Shown piece after piece: positions 43,367-54,089 of a stretch of 64,000 nucleotides of DNA. The stretch's first letter is position 1, and the number at the start of each line of letters is the position of its first letter. This stretch comes from Tepidibacillus_B infernus (GTDB lineage Bacteria; Bacillota; Bacilli; Tepidibacillales; Tepidibacillaceae): positions 124,001 to 188,000 of the forward strand of contig NZ_JBLWFI010000001.1 in the NCBI RefSeq assembly GCF_048898065.1, in the 5' to 3' direction. The position numbers were made by a program, and so were the translations under genes. The notes under the pieces were generated by a model. The model searched no databases and was not told the DNA's origin. It saw only the letters and a program-made list of their open reading frames with translations.

Positions 43367-45522
43367 TACTTTATCAAAAATCTTTCAAGTTGATAATCTA
43401 TTAAGTCCATTTTTCGAACCGGAAAAAATAGTAATTTATATAGGTTCTAAAAAAGTAAAAGAATTATTGGAAAAATTGTTTTTAGAAGATGTTCCATTTC
43501 CAACTCTATTTCCTACAAAATATTATACCGAACCGGAAAATGGAATGAATTTGATTAATGATATATTTCAAAGAGAACCTATTTTAAAACTCACACCTTA
43601 CTTGGAAAACGTTCTTACAATGAAAAAGCAAAACAAAATTCATACATTAATAATTGATCAGATTAAAACTATTGAAGGCCAACAATCCTTATTTGAGCGA
43701 CTTTTATCTGATGAAAAAGTGGGAAATATTCTTTTTCTAGATTGGTTAGAGAACCAGGAAAAAGTTAATTTATTGAAAAATTATGATTTTAAAGTAAAAA
43801 AATTTTATCCAGATATAATAAATATTAGAAATAGACAATCAAGTAGTACAACATCATATTCGTCACAAAATGAATACTCCTATCATAAGATTTACATATC
43901 TAATCTTCAAAATCTAAAACACTTTATCTTAACGCCATCAATCAATGAAATAACTTTTTTAAAAGAATACATTTATTATGAAGAAAAAATTAAGTTGAAC
44001 TTAGAATATTTAGGTAAAAGTATTTATGAAAATAAGTTTTTATCAGATCTTAACAACCTAACTTATTCTATTCTTTTTCATCTAAGATCTGCACCTGATT
44101 TTTATGATGAAGAATTTATAGATTCTTATTTTGATTCTTTATTTTTAAGCATTAAGGCTACATATGAAAAATTAAAAGACTACTGTAATAAAAAGCAACA
44201 AGTAAGTTTAGAAAAGATTCTGGAACTTATTGTGAAACTCATTTATTCAGAGGCCTTTAGAGAATTATCTTTAATAAAAAGAATGAAAATTTTGGATATT
44301 TGTAATCTTTATGTAAATAAAGATAAAAGAATAGCTATAGTTACAAAGAGAAAAAAAGAAGTTTTAATAATTCAAAATTTATGTTCAAGGACTAAACATA
44401 GAATTTCTTTTTTTACATTTAAAGAATATGTACGTGATAATAATAATATTTTTGATGCCATACTTTTAACTTTTTATCCTAGAAAATCGATTGAAGATTT
44501 ATGGGTTAATGGCAAAACAGATACAATTTATTATTTTCTTTATCCTGATGAGATAAAATTATTTAAAAATGTATACTTAAGTGAATTAAATAAACATAGT
44601 TATATAGAAAAACAAGAATTTAAATTTCCTGAGTTAATTGAAGATTTTAAAACACCAATAGATTATGATTATGAACAAACAAAGGATTACTCTAAAGAAT
44701 CGTCAGTTAATTCAATTTTAAATGAACAAATTAAGAAAAATTACAATGAAGAAGAAGCAAAGAGACATAAAGCATTATATGTTGAGTTTATAGAAGGCTA
44801 TTATGCTTTCTTAACTGAAAAATATCATTGTCATTTAATCAATAGAAATGAAGAAAAAATTGAAAATAGAACAATAGAATTATTAGAAATCGGTGACGAG
44901 ATCGGTTTCTTAAATGATCCCGATGATCATTTACTTGAAAAATATTTATCATTGAAATTTGAATCAGATAATTCATGGGCAGAAAATTATAAAAAGATAA
45001 GTAATAGAGCTGATTATTGGAGAAAAAAACTATTAATATATCAGAAAAAGAATGGGATTTCTTTAGAAAATCTTAGAAAAGAATTGAAAGCATTCGGATG
45101 TAAAAGAACAATACATACGATAAAACGTTGGTTTAATGATAAAAAAATGTATGCTCCTAGACAGGATGCCATTATTGCAATTGGAAAATTGCTTCAGGAC
45201 GAAAAAATATTAAATAATGTAGATAAAATTATTGCAAGTGCAGAGAAAAAGAAAAAATTACACCAAAAAATTAGATCCCGAATTGAGGATTTTGCAGTCA
45301 ACTCAGTATTTAATTCTAATTATGTTGGGAATACAATAATACGAAAAATGACTGATGATATTAAAAAAAGGTTCTTTCAAGTTGAAATATCTTATATTTC
45401 AAGTGACTATAGAGATGTTCCTAGTTATTTAATAAATAAATTAATTTCAAATTGAATTGATATCGTAAATCAAAGTCTTTAAGGCATGAGCAAAAATTTC
45501 AAGATTTAAGGGTGATTTTTCT

Positions 45523-48500
45523 ATGGAGTTATATATTGATTTTCGAAATAGATTATTAGAAGAGATAGAAAAAGAACTGGTTGGACCTGGTTCTGAAGAA
45601 ATATCAGGTGAAATAAATAATGAGATTTTAACAGAAGATCCGTTAAAAAGGTATACCGTGGGGATACTGTATCCAAAAGAATCAAAACTAGATGTAAAAG
45701 AAGAAATCAATTATACCGGTGAAGCATATATTTCCGAAAGTGATGAAGATGAGTTACTAGATTCTCATATTACCGCGGCAAACCTATATAGTCCTTCCGC
45801 ATTAGGATTTAGTTTCTACATTTCACTTGATAACCCAGTATTAAAAATAAAGACATCCACTGCCAAATACCGAAAAGTAGAAGTGAATGAATGCAAAATT
45901 AATTTCAAAGATAACTTTATATCCATTGAAAATAACAAAATAAGCAATTTTGTTACTCTCGAAGATAATTATTTAAAATTTAGAAATGATAGATTGATTG
46001 ATTTGGATAAATTTAGAAATTTGATCAATGAAATAAATGATAATGATCTGGTTAAAAAATATTTATATACACTTTTTTATCAGGGGAAAAATGGATATCT
46101 AAGGATACCTGTTGAACCAGATCAGATGACAATAGATTTAAGAGATTTAAATAAAAATATCGATACAATACCTATCGAAGATGGATTAAATCTAGTGATT
46201 AGAAGAAAAGAAGAAAAAGAATTAAATCGTAGTTTAGTAACTGTCGTCTTGATAAATAACAATGAAGGGTCTTCTAACCAAACATTAAAGTGTTATTTTC
46301 AAAGTAAAATTGAAGTTAGATCAAAGGGAATCATACCATATCATGAAAAAGAATTAGACCTAAAAGATGATGAAGAAGAAAGTTTAGAAATGCTTTACAA
46401 AGATAAGAAAAGTTATGCTATTGGCCATGGATGCTCGGTTATTTGGGATAACTCTGATTCAGAAATAATTTTAAATTCAACATATTTACCAATATATGAA
46501 GTTCCGCAAATGGACTTTGATCTTGATGATCGATTGGACGAAGATGATAAATCTATTTTATCCATGAAAAATTTATCCGATTTAAGCGAATTTGATAAAA
46601 AGCAAATCATTGAAAAATTAATTGGATTTAAAAACAAATATGCTGCTTGGATTCATAGCCTTGATAAGGAAGTTGCTGAATTACCTGATCAATATTTAGA
46701 AGTATCACATCGACATATCAAACAAATAAAAGTAACTTTAGAAAGAATCGAATCTGGAATTGATTTATTAAAAAATAACGATGAAGTGTTTAAAGCTTTT
46801 CAACTTGCTAATAGAGCAATGTATATGCAAAGGATCCATACTGATCAAAAGATGTTTAGTTTAAGATATCCTGAAGAGGGTGAAATAACATTTCCTGATT
46901 ATAAATGTATAGACTACAAAGCAAGTTGGAGACCTTTTCAATTAGGTTTTTTACTCTTAACATTAGAATCAATTGTAGATCCAAATTCAAAAGATAGAGA
47001 AGTAGTTGATTTAATATGGTTCCCTACTGGAGGGGGAAAAACAGAAGCTTATTTGGGAGTTACTGCTTTTACCATTTTTCATAGACGCCTTACAAAAACG
47101 AATAACAGTGGCGTTACGGTAATTATGAGATATACTCTTCGTCTTCTTACTGCACAACAATTTGAAAGAGCAAGCACGCTGATTTTAGCCTGTGAGTTGA
47201 TTAGACAAGAAAATCCTAAATTATTAGGAAAGGATAAAATTAGTATTGGATTATGGATTGGTAGTGCTTCCACCCCTAATAGCTTAGTTGAAGCAGATAA
47301 TAAACTAAAAGAATTGGAAAAAAATATATATGCTGAAAATCCTTTTCAAGTATTGTCTTGTCCTTGGTGTAAAACATCATTAATCAAAGAAAAAAATAAA
47401 CCTACATCTCGCCTTGGATACAGGATAAGTAATTTAAGAAGGAAAAAGAGATTTGTGATTTTATGTACAGAACCTGCATGTCCTTTTCATGATGAGCTTC
47501 CAATTCGAGTTGTTGATGAAGATATATACAACGAGCCACCTACTTTATTGTTCAGTACTGTGGATAAATTTGCTAACTTGCCGTGGAATGAGAATGTCTC
47601 AAGTATATTTGCTGTTGATTCTAAAAATACTGCGCCTGAATTAATTATTCAAGACGAACTTCATTTGATTTCGGGGCCACTTGGCACATTAGTAGGATTA
47701 TATGAAACAGCTATTGATATGCTATGTTCACATAAAGGCGTTAAACCTAAAATCATTTCTTCAACAGCAACAATAAGAAAAGCTAAAGAACAAATTAAAA
47801 ATTTATATAATAGAGATGTTCAAATTTTTCCTCCTCAAGGGGTTGTTGCAGACGATTCTTTTTTTGCTAGAGTTTCCGAAACGAAACTAGGAAGATTATA
47901 TGTTGGTATAATGTCTTCAGGAAAAACCCAAACAACAACTGAAATTAGACTTTTAGCAAGTTTATTGCAATCAGTTGAAAGATTGGACTTTGATAATGAG
48001 ATCAAAGATAAGTTCTGGACATTATTAGCATATTTCAATAGTATTAGAGAACTTGGAAAAGCAAAAACATTAATACAAGATGACGTGAAGGATCATATTG
48101 GAAGAATATTTAGGAGAAAACAGGATCAAAAAATACGAAAGGTATCTAACAGTAAAGAATTAACGAGTCGAATACCCTCGGATAAGATTCCAAAAATATT
48201 AGAACAATTAAATATTACATTAAGTAATATTGAGAAGAAGACAATTGATGTTTTGCTAGCTAGTAATATGATCTCTGTTGGCATTGATGTAAGTCGCCTT
48301 GGTTTAATGGTAATCGTAGGACAACCAAAAACAACTTCAGAATATATACAAGCAAGTAGTAGGGTAGGTAGAACTTATCCTGGAATTATTTTTAGCCTTT
48401 ATGATGGGGCTAGACCGAGAGATAGATCCCATTTTGAACATTTTGTATTTTACCATCAATCTTTTTATAAGTTTGTTGAACCTACTAGCGTAACCCCCTT

Positions 48501-48894
48501 TTCTGAACCATCAGTTCAAAGGGGAATACATGCGTTACTTATATCATTGGTAAGACACCTAACAGATTTAAAAGACAATAATGATGCGGCAAGGTTTGAT
48601 AAAAATATGCCGGAATTGGAAAAAATTAAAGATTTTATATTAAAAAGGGTGGAAGAAATAGACAAACAAGAATATCAAACTGTAAAAGAATATTTAAAAG
48701 AAATTGTAAATGATTGGGATAAGATACGACAAGAAAATGATCTAGTTTATTACACCGATAAAACAAATAAGCAATCATTAATGTACACATATGGTGAAGA
48801 GAGACTTTTTAATCAACATTATGCAACATTAAGGTCATTAAGGAACGTTGACTCCGAAGCCCATATAGAGGTGATTGAAGATGAAAATAACTAG
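45523..48894 (+). CDS. drmA: DISARM helicase DrmA
   Basis: The 1123-residue SF2-type helicase is one of the two core subunits of DISARM, which with DrmB binds and blocks incoming phage DNA. Walker A is WFPTGGGKTEAYLG (about residue 498), a DELH box is IIQDELHLISGPLG (about 711), then SSTATIRKA and a motif V/VI segment SVGIDVSRLG...QASSRVGRTYPG (about 912-950). Cys pairs CPWC and CTEPAC near residues 612-650 suggest a zinc site. AAGGGTGA precedes the ATG. No lesion is visible. drmB starts 14 bp before its stop. Confidence 0.88.
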   Translation: MELYIDFRNRLLEEIEKELVGPGSEEISGEINNEILTEDPLKRYTVGILYPKESKLDVKEEINYTGEAYISESDEDELLDSHITAANLYSPSALGFSFYISLDNPVLKIKTSTAKYRKVEVNECKINFKDNFISIENNKISNFVTLEDNYLKFRNDRLIDLDKFRNLINEINDNDLVKKYLYTLFYQGKNGYLRIPVEPDQMTIDLRDLNKNIDTIPIEDGLNLVIRRKEEKELNRSLVTVVLINNNEGSSNQTLKCYFQSKIEVRSKGIIPYHEKELDLKDDEEESLEMLYKDKKSYAIGHGCSVIWDNSDSEIILNSTYLPIYEVPQMDFDLDDRLDEDDKSILSMKNLSDLSEFDKKQIIEKLIGFKNKYAAWIHSLDKEVAELPDQYLEVSHRHIKQIKVTLERIESGIDLLKNNDEVFKAFQLANRAMYMQRIHTDQKMFSLRYPEEGEITFPDYKCIDYKASWRPFQLGFLLLTLESIVDPNSKDREVVDLIWFPTGGGKTEAYLGVTAFTIFHRRLTKTNNSGVTVIMRYTLRLLTAQQFERASTLILACELIRQENPKLLGKDKISIGLWIGSASTPNSLVEADNKLKELEKNIYAENPFQVLSCPWCKTSLIKEKNKPTSRLGYRISNLRRKKRFVILCTEPACPFHDELPIRVVDEDIYNEPPTLLFSTVDKFANLPWNENVSSIFAVDSKNTAPELIIQDELHLISGPLGTLVGLYETAIDMLCSHKGVKPKIISSTATIRKAKEQIKNLYNRDVQIFPPQGVVADDSFFARVSETKLGRLYVGIMSSGKTQTTTEIRLLASLLQSVERLDFDNEIKDKFWTLLAYFNSIRELGKAKTLIQDDVKDHIGRIFRRKQDQKIRKVSNSKELTSRIPSDKIPKILEQLNITLSNIEKKTIDVLLASNMISVGIDVSRLGLMVIVGQPKTTSEYIQASSRVGRTYPGIIFSLYDGARPRDRSHFEHFVFYHQSFYKFVEPTSVTPFSEPSVQRGIHALLISLVRHLTDLKDNNDAARFDKNMPELEKIKDFILKRVEEIDKQEYQTVKEYLKEIVNDWDKIRQENDLVYYTDKTNKQSLMYTYGEERLFNQHYATLRSLRNVDSEAHIEVIEDENN

Positions 48895-50695
48895 AAAAAA
48901 ATTCTCTTCCTTAAGAAGAAACCAAATGGTAACAAATTTTGGGGTTGGGGCAATCGTAGATTTTCCTGATCAATCATTAATGGGTTGTAATATTGAGGAA
49001 TGGGGGAATAAAGGGGAAAAAATTCATGATACAAGATTAGAAAAGATTTTAAAAGTTGATCATTTTAGGTTACCACCTTCCAATAACCCTATCCCTTATG
49101 TTCGTTTCCCAAAATGGCATTTTTGCATCAGTTGTAGGGAACTTAAAAAACTTGGTGAATGGAGAAAATCTTACGTTAAAAAATACAATAAAGATTGGGA
49201 AGTTCCTACCTGTCCGAGCTGTAATTTAACTTTAATACCATCTAGATTTATTGTAATTTGTGAACAAGGTCATATTGATGATTTTCCATAGGTTGAGTGG
49301 GTCCACAGAGAGAAAAAATGTGATAACCCTAGATTAGAAATTAAAACTGCAGGAAGTTCCTCAGGGTTAGAAGGTATCCAATTATCTTGTAAAACATGTG
49401 GAAAAAAAACGAATATGAAACATGCGTTTGATAAAGACATTTTAGGAAGAATTGGTATAAAATGTTCTGGTAATAGACCTTGGGATTTAGAACGAAAGAA
49501 AGATGAATGTGATGGCGAAAGTGTGAAGTTGATAATTGCACATCGTGGAGGTTCTAACGTATATTTTCCAAAAATCATTAGTTCAATTTATATACCCTCA
49601 AAAGAAAATGAATATATAAGGAAATTAGAACATCTCAATGACTGGAATTATATTACGAATCCAACTTTATCTGATGAACAATTCAACGAAGATTTTGAAC
49701 TTTTTACTAAACGAATAGCAAAAAAAACCGAAATTGATGAAACGTTAATTAGAAATTTAATCCTACAACAACGACATTTACTAACGGCAGATGATGAAAA
49801 AATAGATTATTTTCAATTTCGTTATCAAGAATATGATGCTTTTTTAAATCAAGTAAGACAAGATCCTAATTTTAAAACGGAAAAAATGGACGTACACGAT
49901 TATAAAATTCCTTGGTTAGAAAATATAGTTCTTGTTAAAAAATTAAGGGAAGTACGTACTCTTATAGGTTTTACTAGGGTTTCGCCACCTGAACAAAAGA
50001 ATTTTTATGACGATTTTGCAGACGAGGAAGATAATAGTAAAAAAGCTAAATTGGTATATGTTAAAAAAACAACTACAAATTGGTATCCTGCTATGGAGGT
50101 AAAAGGAGAGGGGATATTCTTTACTATAAAAGAATCTTATTTAAAGAAATGGTCGGAATTTAAAAGTGTAAGAGAGAGAGTTAAATCTATAAATGAAAAA
50201 TATCAAGACTTGGTTTCTAAACATGGCTTCGAAGAAAGAAATATTACAGCTGAATTTATTTTTCTTCATACACTTGCACATTTGTTGATTAGAGAGTTAA
50301 GTTTTTCAGCAGGATACGGAAGTGCTTCATTAAGGGAAAAAATTTATTGTAATGAAACAGATAATCAACCTAATATGAAAGGTGTACTAATTTATACGGC
50401 CAGTGGAGATTCGGAAGGAACATTAGGAGGGCTAGTAAGATTAGGAAAACCTGATATTTTTCCTTCGATTGTTCAAAGAGCTTTAGAAAAAGCAGAATGG
50501 TGCTCAAACGATCCTATTTGTTTTGATAGTAAAGGTCAGGGAATACATTCAATGAATCTAGCAGCATGTCATTTCTGTTCTTTATTGCCAGAAACTAGTT
50601 GCGAGGTGTTTAATTGGTTTTTGGACAGGGGGTTAGTAATAGGATTGCCTGAAGATCAAAAATTAGGATTTATCAATCAAGAATTTAAAGATTAA
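48881..50695 (+). pseudogene. drmB: DISARM protein DrmB (DUF1998), nonsense mutation TGG to TAG
   Basis: From the ATG at 48881 (GAGGTGA upstream) the frame is open for 605 codons except for TAG at 49289-49291. The context GHIDDFP-stop-VEWVH is normally GHIDDFPWVEWVH, so a single G-to-A change in a Trp codon explains it. Zinc-like Cys pairs CISC and CPSC lie before the stop. After it come the DUF1998 core (YTASGDSEGTLGGLVRLG) and ACHFCSLLPETSC. Only about 136 residues would be made unless read through or reinitiated. Confidence 0.85.
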
Positions 50696-50721
50696 TATTT
50701 CTTTATTGATAGGGGATTAAT

Positions 50722-51963
50722 ATGAATATTATAGATTTATTCGCTGGAGCAGGAGGTTTATCGGAGGGATTTATTCGGAAAGGATTTAAACCTATAGCTC
50801 ATATAGAAATGGACAAATATGCTTCAATGACCCTAAAAACAAGAATGGGTTATCATTATCTTAGAGAAAAGAATAAATTGCAGATTTATTATGACTATAT
50901 TACTGGAAAGATGAGTAGAGAAGAGTTCTATTCTTACATTCCTGAAGAAATCAATGATACCGTATTAAATATAGAGATTAGTGATTCTACCATTAATTCT
51001 ATTTTTGAAATAATAGACCAAAAATTAAAAGAGTCAACTGGAGAAGAAGTTGATGTAATTATTGGAGGACCACCATGTCAAGCATATTCATTGGTTGGTA
51101 GAGCTAGAGATCCATATGGAAAAGAACATGATCCAAGAAATCATCTTTATAAACAATATGTTAAATTTCTAAAACGATTTAAACCTAAAATGTTTGTATT
51201 CGAAAATGTGCCTGGTATTTTATCCGCAGGTAGAGGCGAATTATTTAAAGACGTTCAAAAATATATGTCAGAAGCAAATTACGAAATCGAAGCAAAGACA
51301 TTAAATTCATTTGATTTTGGGGTTTTACAACAAAGAAAAAGGGTAATTTTAATAGGATGGCGTAAAGAATTAAATTTAGAATATCCAGATTTCGAAAAAA
51401 TTAACCATAATAATGTAATGGTTAAAGATATATTAATAGATCTACCACCTTTAAAACCAAGTGAGAAAATAGAATATGGAGAATATCTAAGTCCTCCAAC
51501 AAAATATTTGGAAGTAAGTGGTATAAGGGGTAAGTCTGATGTATTAACCCAACATATAAGTAGAGCGCATAACGATAGAGATAGAGAAATCTATAGAATT
51601 GCTATTGAAATGTGGAATAAGGAAAAAAGAAGACTAAAATACACGGATTTACCTGATCATTTAATCACTCATAATAATTTAGAATCTTTTTTGGATAGAT
51701 TTAAAGTGGTTGCTTCAAATTTACCTTATTCTCATACTGTTGTTGCACATATATCAAAAGATGGCCATTATTATATACATCCAGATATTTATCAATTGAG
51801 GTCATTAACTGTAAGGGAAGTTGCTAGAATACAGTCTTTTCCTGATAACTTCTACTTTGAAGGTCCTAGAACAGCTATATTTACTCAGATTGGAAATGCT
51901 GTCCCGCCATTGATGGCTGAAAAAATTGCACAAAAAATTAAAAAAATGCTTAGTTCACTTTGA
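50722..51963 (+). CDS. drmMII: DISARM DNA cytosine-5 methyltransferase DrmMII
   Basis: The class 2 DISARM methylase marks host DNA. The 413-residue protein shows the cytosine-5 motifs in order: DLFAGAGGLSEGF (I), GGPPCQAYSLVG with catalytic Cys (IV), FENVPG (VI), QRKRVILIGW (VIII), SLTVREVARIQSFPDNF (IX) and QIGNAVPP (X). The target-recognition region between VIII and IX is about 130 residues. It is intact, so methylation may persist even though drmE and drmB are broken. It follows drmB after 26 bp with GATAGGGGA as the ribosome site. Confidence 0.92.
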   Translation: MNIIDLFAGAGGLSEGFIRKGFKPIAHIEMDKYASMTLKTRMGYHYLREKNKLQIYYDYITGKMSREEFYSYIPEEINDTVLNIEISDSTINSIFEIIDQKLKESTGEEVDVIIGGPPCQAYSLVGRARDPYGKEHDPRNHLYKQYVKFLKRFKPKMFVFENVPGILSAGRGELFKDVQKYMSEANYEIEAKTLNSFDFGVLQQRKRVILIGWRKELNLEYPDFEKINHNNVMVKDILIDLPPLKPSEKIEYGEYLSPPTKYLEVSGIRGKSDVLTQHISRAHNDRDREIYRIAIEMWNKEKRRLKYTDLPDHLITHNNLESFLDRFKVVASNLPYSHTVVAHISKDGHYYIHPDIYQLRSLTVREVARIQSFPDNFYFEGPRTAIFTQIGNAVPPLMAEKIAQKIKKMLSSL

Positions 51964-52087
51964 TGTTTCTCTAAGTAATATTTTTAAAATAGTAGATGAT
52001 CCTAGCATAGTTTCATGGACACAAGCAGGGAAAAACAATCCAATAGCGAATAAAATGTAATAACAGAAGAATAAGGAGGGTGATTGT

Positions 52088-52264
52088 ATGCAAACACGAG
52101 TGATTATTTTTTCAATTTTTATAGGAGCATTGCTAATGTATATACTATCTTCGATGAAATATCTCAAAATGACAAGAAAAGTAAAAATGTTATAAAAGGA
52201 AAACGACCGATTGCAACAAGAGCTACAGGAAACGAAAAAACAAATGGAGGTAGAAACGCCTTAA
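52088..52264 (+). pseudogene. Short membrane protein gene with in-frame TAA
   Basis: AAGGAGGGTGA precedes the ATG. The 35-codon product has one transmembrane helix (MQTRVIIFSIFIGALLMYI) and a basic tail. After TAA at 52193 the frame continues as a charged coil (KENDRLQQELQETKKQMEV) to a second stop. The original was probably a 58-residue helix-plus-coil protein. Function unknown; the 35-residue form could be stable. Confidence 0.5.
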
Positions 52265-52298
52265 AACCAACCATCCTTAGATTAAATGAAAAATGTAC

Positions 52299-52331
52299 AA
52301 ACATCCCTCTAGAAAATAAGGGGTGTTTTTT
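52299..52331 (+). terminator. Terminator upstream of the dead Wadjet locus
   Basis: AAACATCCCT pairs with AGGGGTGTTT (one bulge or wobble), followed by T. A near-identical hairpin precedes the second Wadjet locus at 62570. Confidence 0.75.
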
Positions 52332-52377
52332 TATTTTGGTTTGATATACTAAAACTATGAAAAATACCTGAAAATGA

Positions 52378-52869
52378 GAGGAAATCTATGAATATTTGCA
52401 ACAAAGTCTCCATTTTCAAGAATATACAGAAGAACAGTTGCAAAATGATTTAAACCAATTGGTTCAATGGAAAAACCTCATTCCTCGGCAGGAATCAGGA
52501 ACAGTATCAAGCATTGAAGATTTCAAGAAAAAAAGTTTCGTTATCAGGCAACTCCTTATACGATCGAAATTGAGAGACTCTTTTGGAGGTTCTTTAGAAA
52601 GAACCTTGTTTGATCGCTTACTTGAATTCTTATTTCAACTAACGGCTTATCACAAACATCCCTTTCATGAAAGTAGAAGAGATGTTAGAGCAAATCATCG
52701 AGCAAAAGCAAATTGTAATCAGCCAACTGAAGAGGGTTGATCCCTATGTAAGAAAAACAATTTTGAACTGAATCGGAAAAGCAATGGGAATAAAGAGCAG
52801 ATTGGGAAAACGGAGACAGGCAGACGTTTTAAATTATTCCAATTGGATGATTCAATGATTCAGCTTTTT
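52378..52869 (+). pseudogene. jetA: Wadjet type II jetA (DUF2397) remnant
   Basis: IYEYLQQSLHFQEYTEEQLQ and LNQLVQWKNLIPRQESG match the jetA at 62659 closely. The start codon is out of frame: GAGGAAATCTATGAAT, found twice 139 bp apart in the intact copy, is present once here. Further lesions are a shift in an A-run near 52530, loss of most of the middle (it jumps from the FHESRR region to EQIIEQKQIVISQL), TGA in place of Trp near 52773 and another shift. The last recognisable part is FKLFQLDDSMIQLF. Confidence 0.85.
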
Positions 52870-53716
52870 CTTGTGTGTTAGCATTCTTAGAAGGAAAAGC
52901 GATCGATGAACTATTTTTACTAACAGAGATTGTAGAAGATCTGCAAGGATTTATCCAGGAGAAGATGGTTTAGACTGGACCAATTACGAACATCGCAAAT
53001 CTTTAGTTCGTTTGTTGCGCTTCGCTCAGGAAATTGGGATTGTAAATGTGGAAGTACCACTGGTCTCCCGATATTTTATGCGTTCTTATCCAAAGGATCT
53101 ATTTCAATTTGAGTCGATAGATGAGATTTTAAAAGTAGAATGGATGAAGGAAGAAGAGAATACAGGAGCGACAAGAAGACATCGAATCTATCGAAAACTA
53201 TTTTTATCCCCGGTGATGTATAGTGAAGGTGTACAGGATCCTGACTTTTTGTATCTGCGCAATTATCGAAATCGTTTGCGAGAAGATATTGAAAAACATA
53301 CTCCTTTTCAATTTAAATTGTACAAAAATACAGCGATGATAACCTTGCCTGAAAGAAGGGCACGCTTTACTCTCTTCCCAGATAATAAGGGAATTATGGA
53401 TATTGCTTTACAATTTGCAAGTATTGTTAGAGAACAGCAAAGAATGGAAGATATCCCATATCAGTGGAATGGGACATTACTTTTAACTTTGCTCGATTTT
53501 GAAAGGTGGGTAGGACTTTGTAAAGAACAGTTTGGCTACGGATGGAGCAAGGAACATCGCGAAGCTACTGTTAAAGATACGGCATCTGAATTGTTTCGAC
53601 TACTCAAAGATTGGAAACTAGCTAGAAAAGAACAAGACACTGGAGCAGTTATTCTTTATCCTGCATTAAGAGAGTGCGCCGATCATTTGTACTCATGGCC
53701 AATTCAAACTAGCTAC
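52870..53716 (+). pseudogene. jetB: Wadjet type II jetB (DUF2398) remnant
   Basis: The similarity begins without a start (VLAFLEGKAIDELFLLTEIV), fused directly to the jetA end. One base is missing near 52950 (TTTATCC where TTTTATCC is needed), after which EDGLDWTNYEHRKSLVRLL continues into a 239-residue open frame (53012-53731). That part (IYRKLFLSPVMYSEG, LRNYRNRLREDIEK, LTLLDFERWVGLCKEQFG) fits TIGR02678/DUF2398. Its end is joined to jetD, so jetC is lost. Confidence 0.8.
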
Positions 53717-54053
53717 TTTAATCTTACTTGATCACTTAGTACAAAATAGAACGAAAATTTATTATTCAGGTGATTATGATCCAGAAGGTTTACAAATGGC
53801 ACAAAGGCTTAAGGTACGTTACCCTGAATATGTACAACTATGGCGATTTGAAATAGAAGAATATCTTGAAGCAATATTTAATATCGAATTATCGGATGCA
53901 CGGCTAAAGAAATTGGATACGATTACTTTGGATGAATTACTGACATTGAAAAAACAGATTGCCATGAAACGGAAAGCCGGTTATCAGGAAAAATTGATAC
54001 CAAAATTAATGGAAGATATTCAAAAGATCATGTGTAATGAATATGCAATTTGA
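53717..54053 (+). pseudogene. jetD: Wadjet type II jetD (DUF2399) C-terminal remnant
   Basis: LILLDHLVQNRTKIYYSGDYDPEGLQMAQ contains the Toprim YxGDxDPEG motif of DUF2399, followed by RYPEYVQLWRFEIEEYLEA and a Lys-rich helix. Only the C-terminal 110 residues remain. In Wadjet, JetD is the topoisomerase VI-like nuclease that cuts circular DNA once JetABC has extruded it. Without jetC this locus cannot work. Confidence 0.82.
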
Positions 54054-54089
54054 ACAAATGAAAAACCTGTTCAAAAGGGGAAAAGAATA

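Larger units (their letters stand above)
41790..43376 (+). mobile_element. IS91-type element inserted in drmE
   Basis: Boundaries are set by restoring the drmE frame and are uncertain by a few bases because both junctions are A-runs. The ends read GATAAGAAAGTA and, on the other strand, GATAAAGTAAGA, a loose inverted similarity. It carries an HUH transposase gene and a small zinc-ribbon-like gene, with a hairpin near each end (TACCACAGT/ACTGTGGTA at 41817-41841; ACCGGGC/GCCCGGT at 43343-43360). Confidence 0.75.
41304..45455 (+). pseudogene. drmE: DISARM protein DrmE, split by an IS91-type insertion
   Basis: The 5' piece is 41304-41789 (MSVNLNSVNFSYGEK..., WIKSYFPIGTYVKVNSRSLAI) and the 3' piece resumes in frame at 43377 (KIFQVDNLLSPFFEPEKIVIY) and ends at 45455. 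Removing 41790-43376 gives one frame of about 854 residues, the size I expect for DrmE. DrmE is the class 2 DISARM subunit of unknown activity. The 3' piece alone has a TTG at 43467 but no convincing ribosome site. The region is much more AT-rich than the type III operon. Confidence 0.78.

Noticed and set aside
49289..49291. TAG in drmB read as pyrrolysine or by suppression
   Set aside because: The position is a conserved Trp in the expected DDFPWVEWVH segment and no pyl genes are visible. One G-to-A change explains it.
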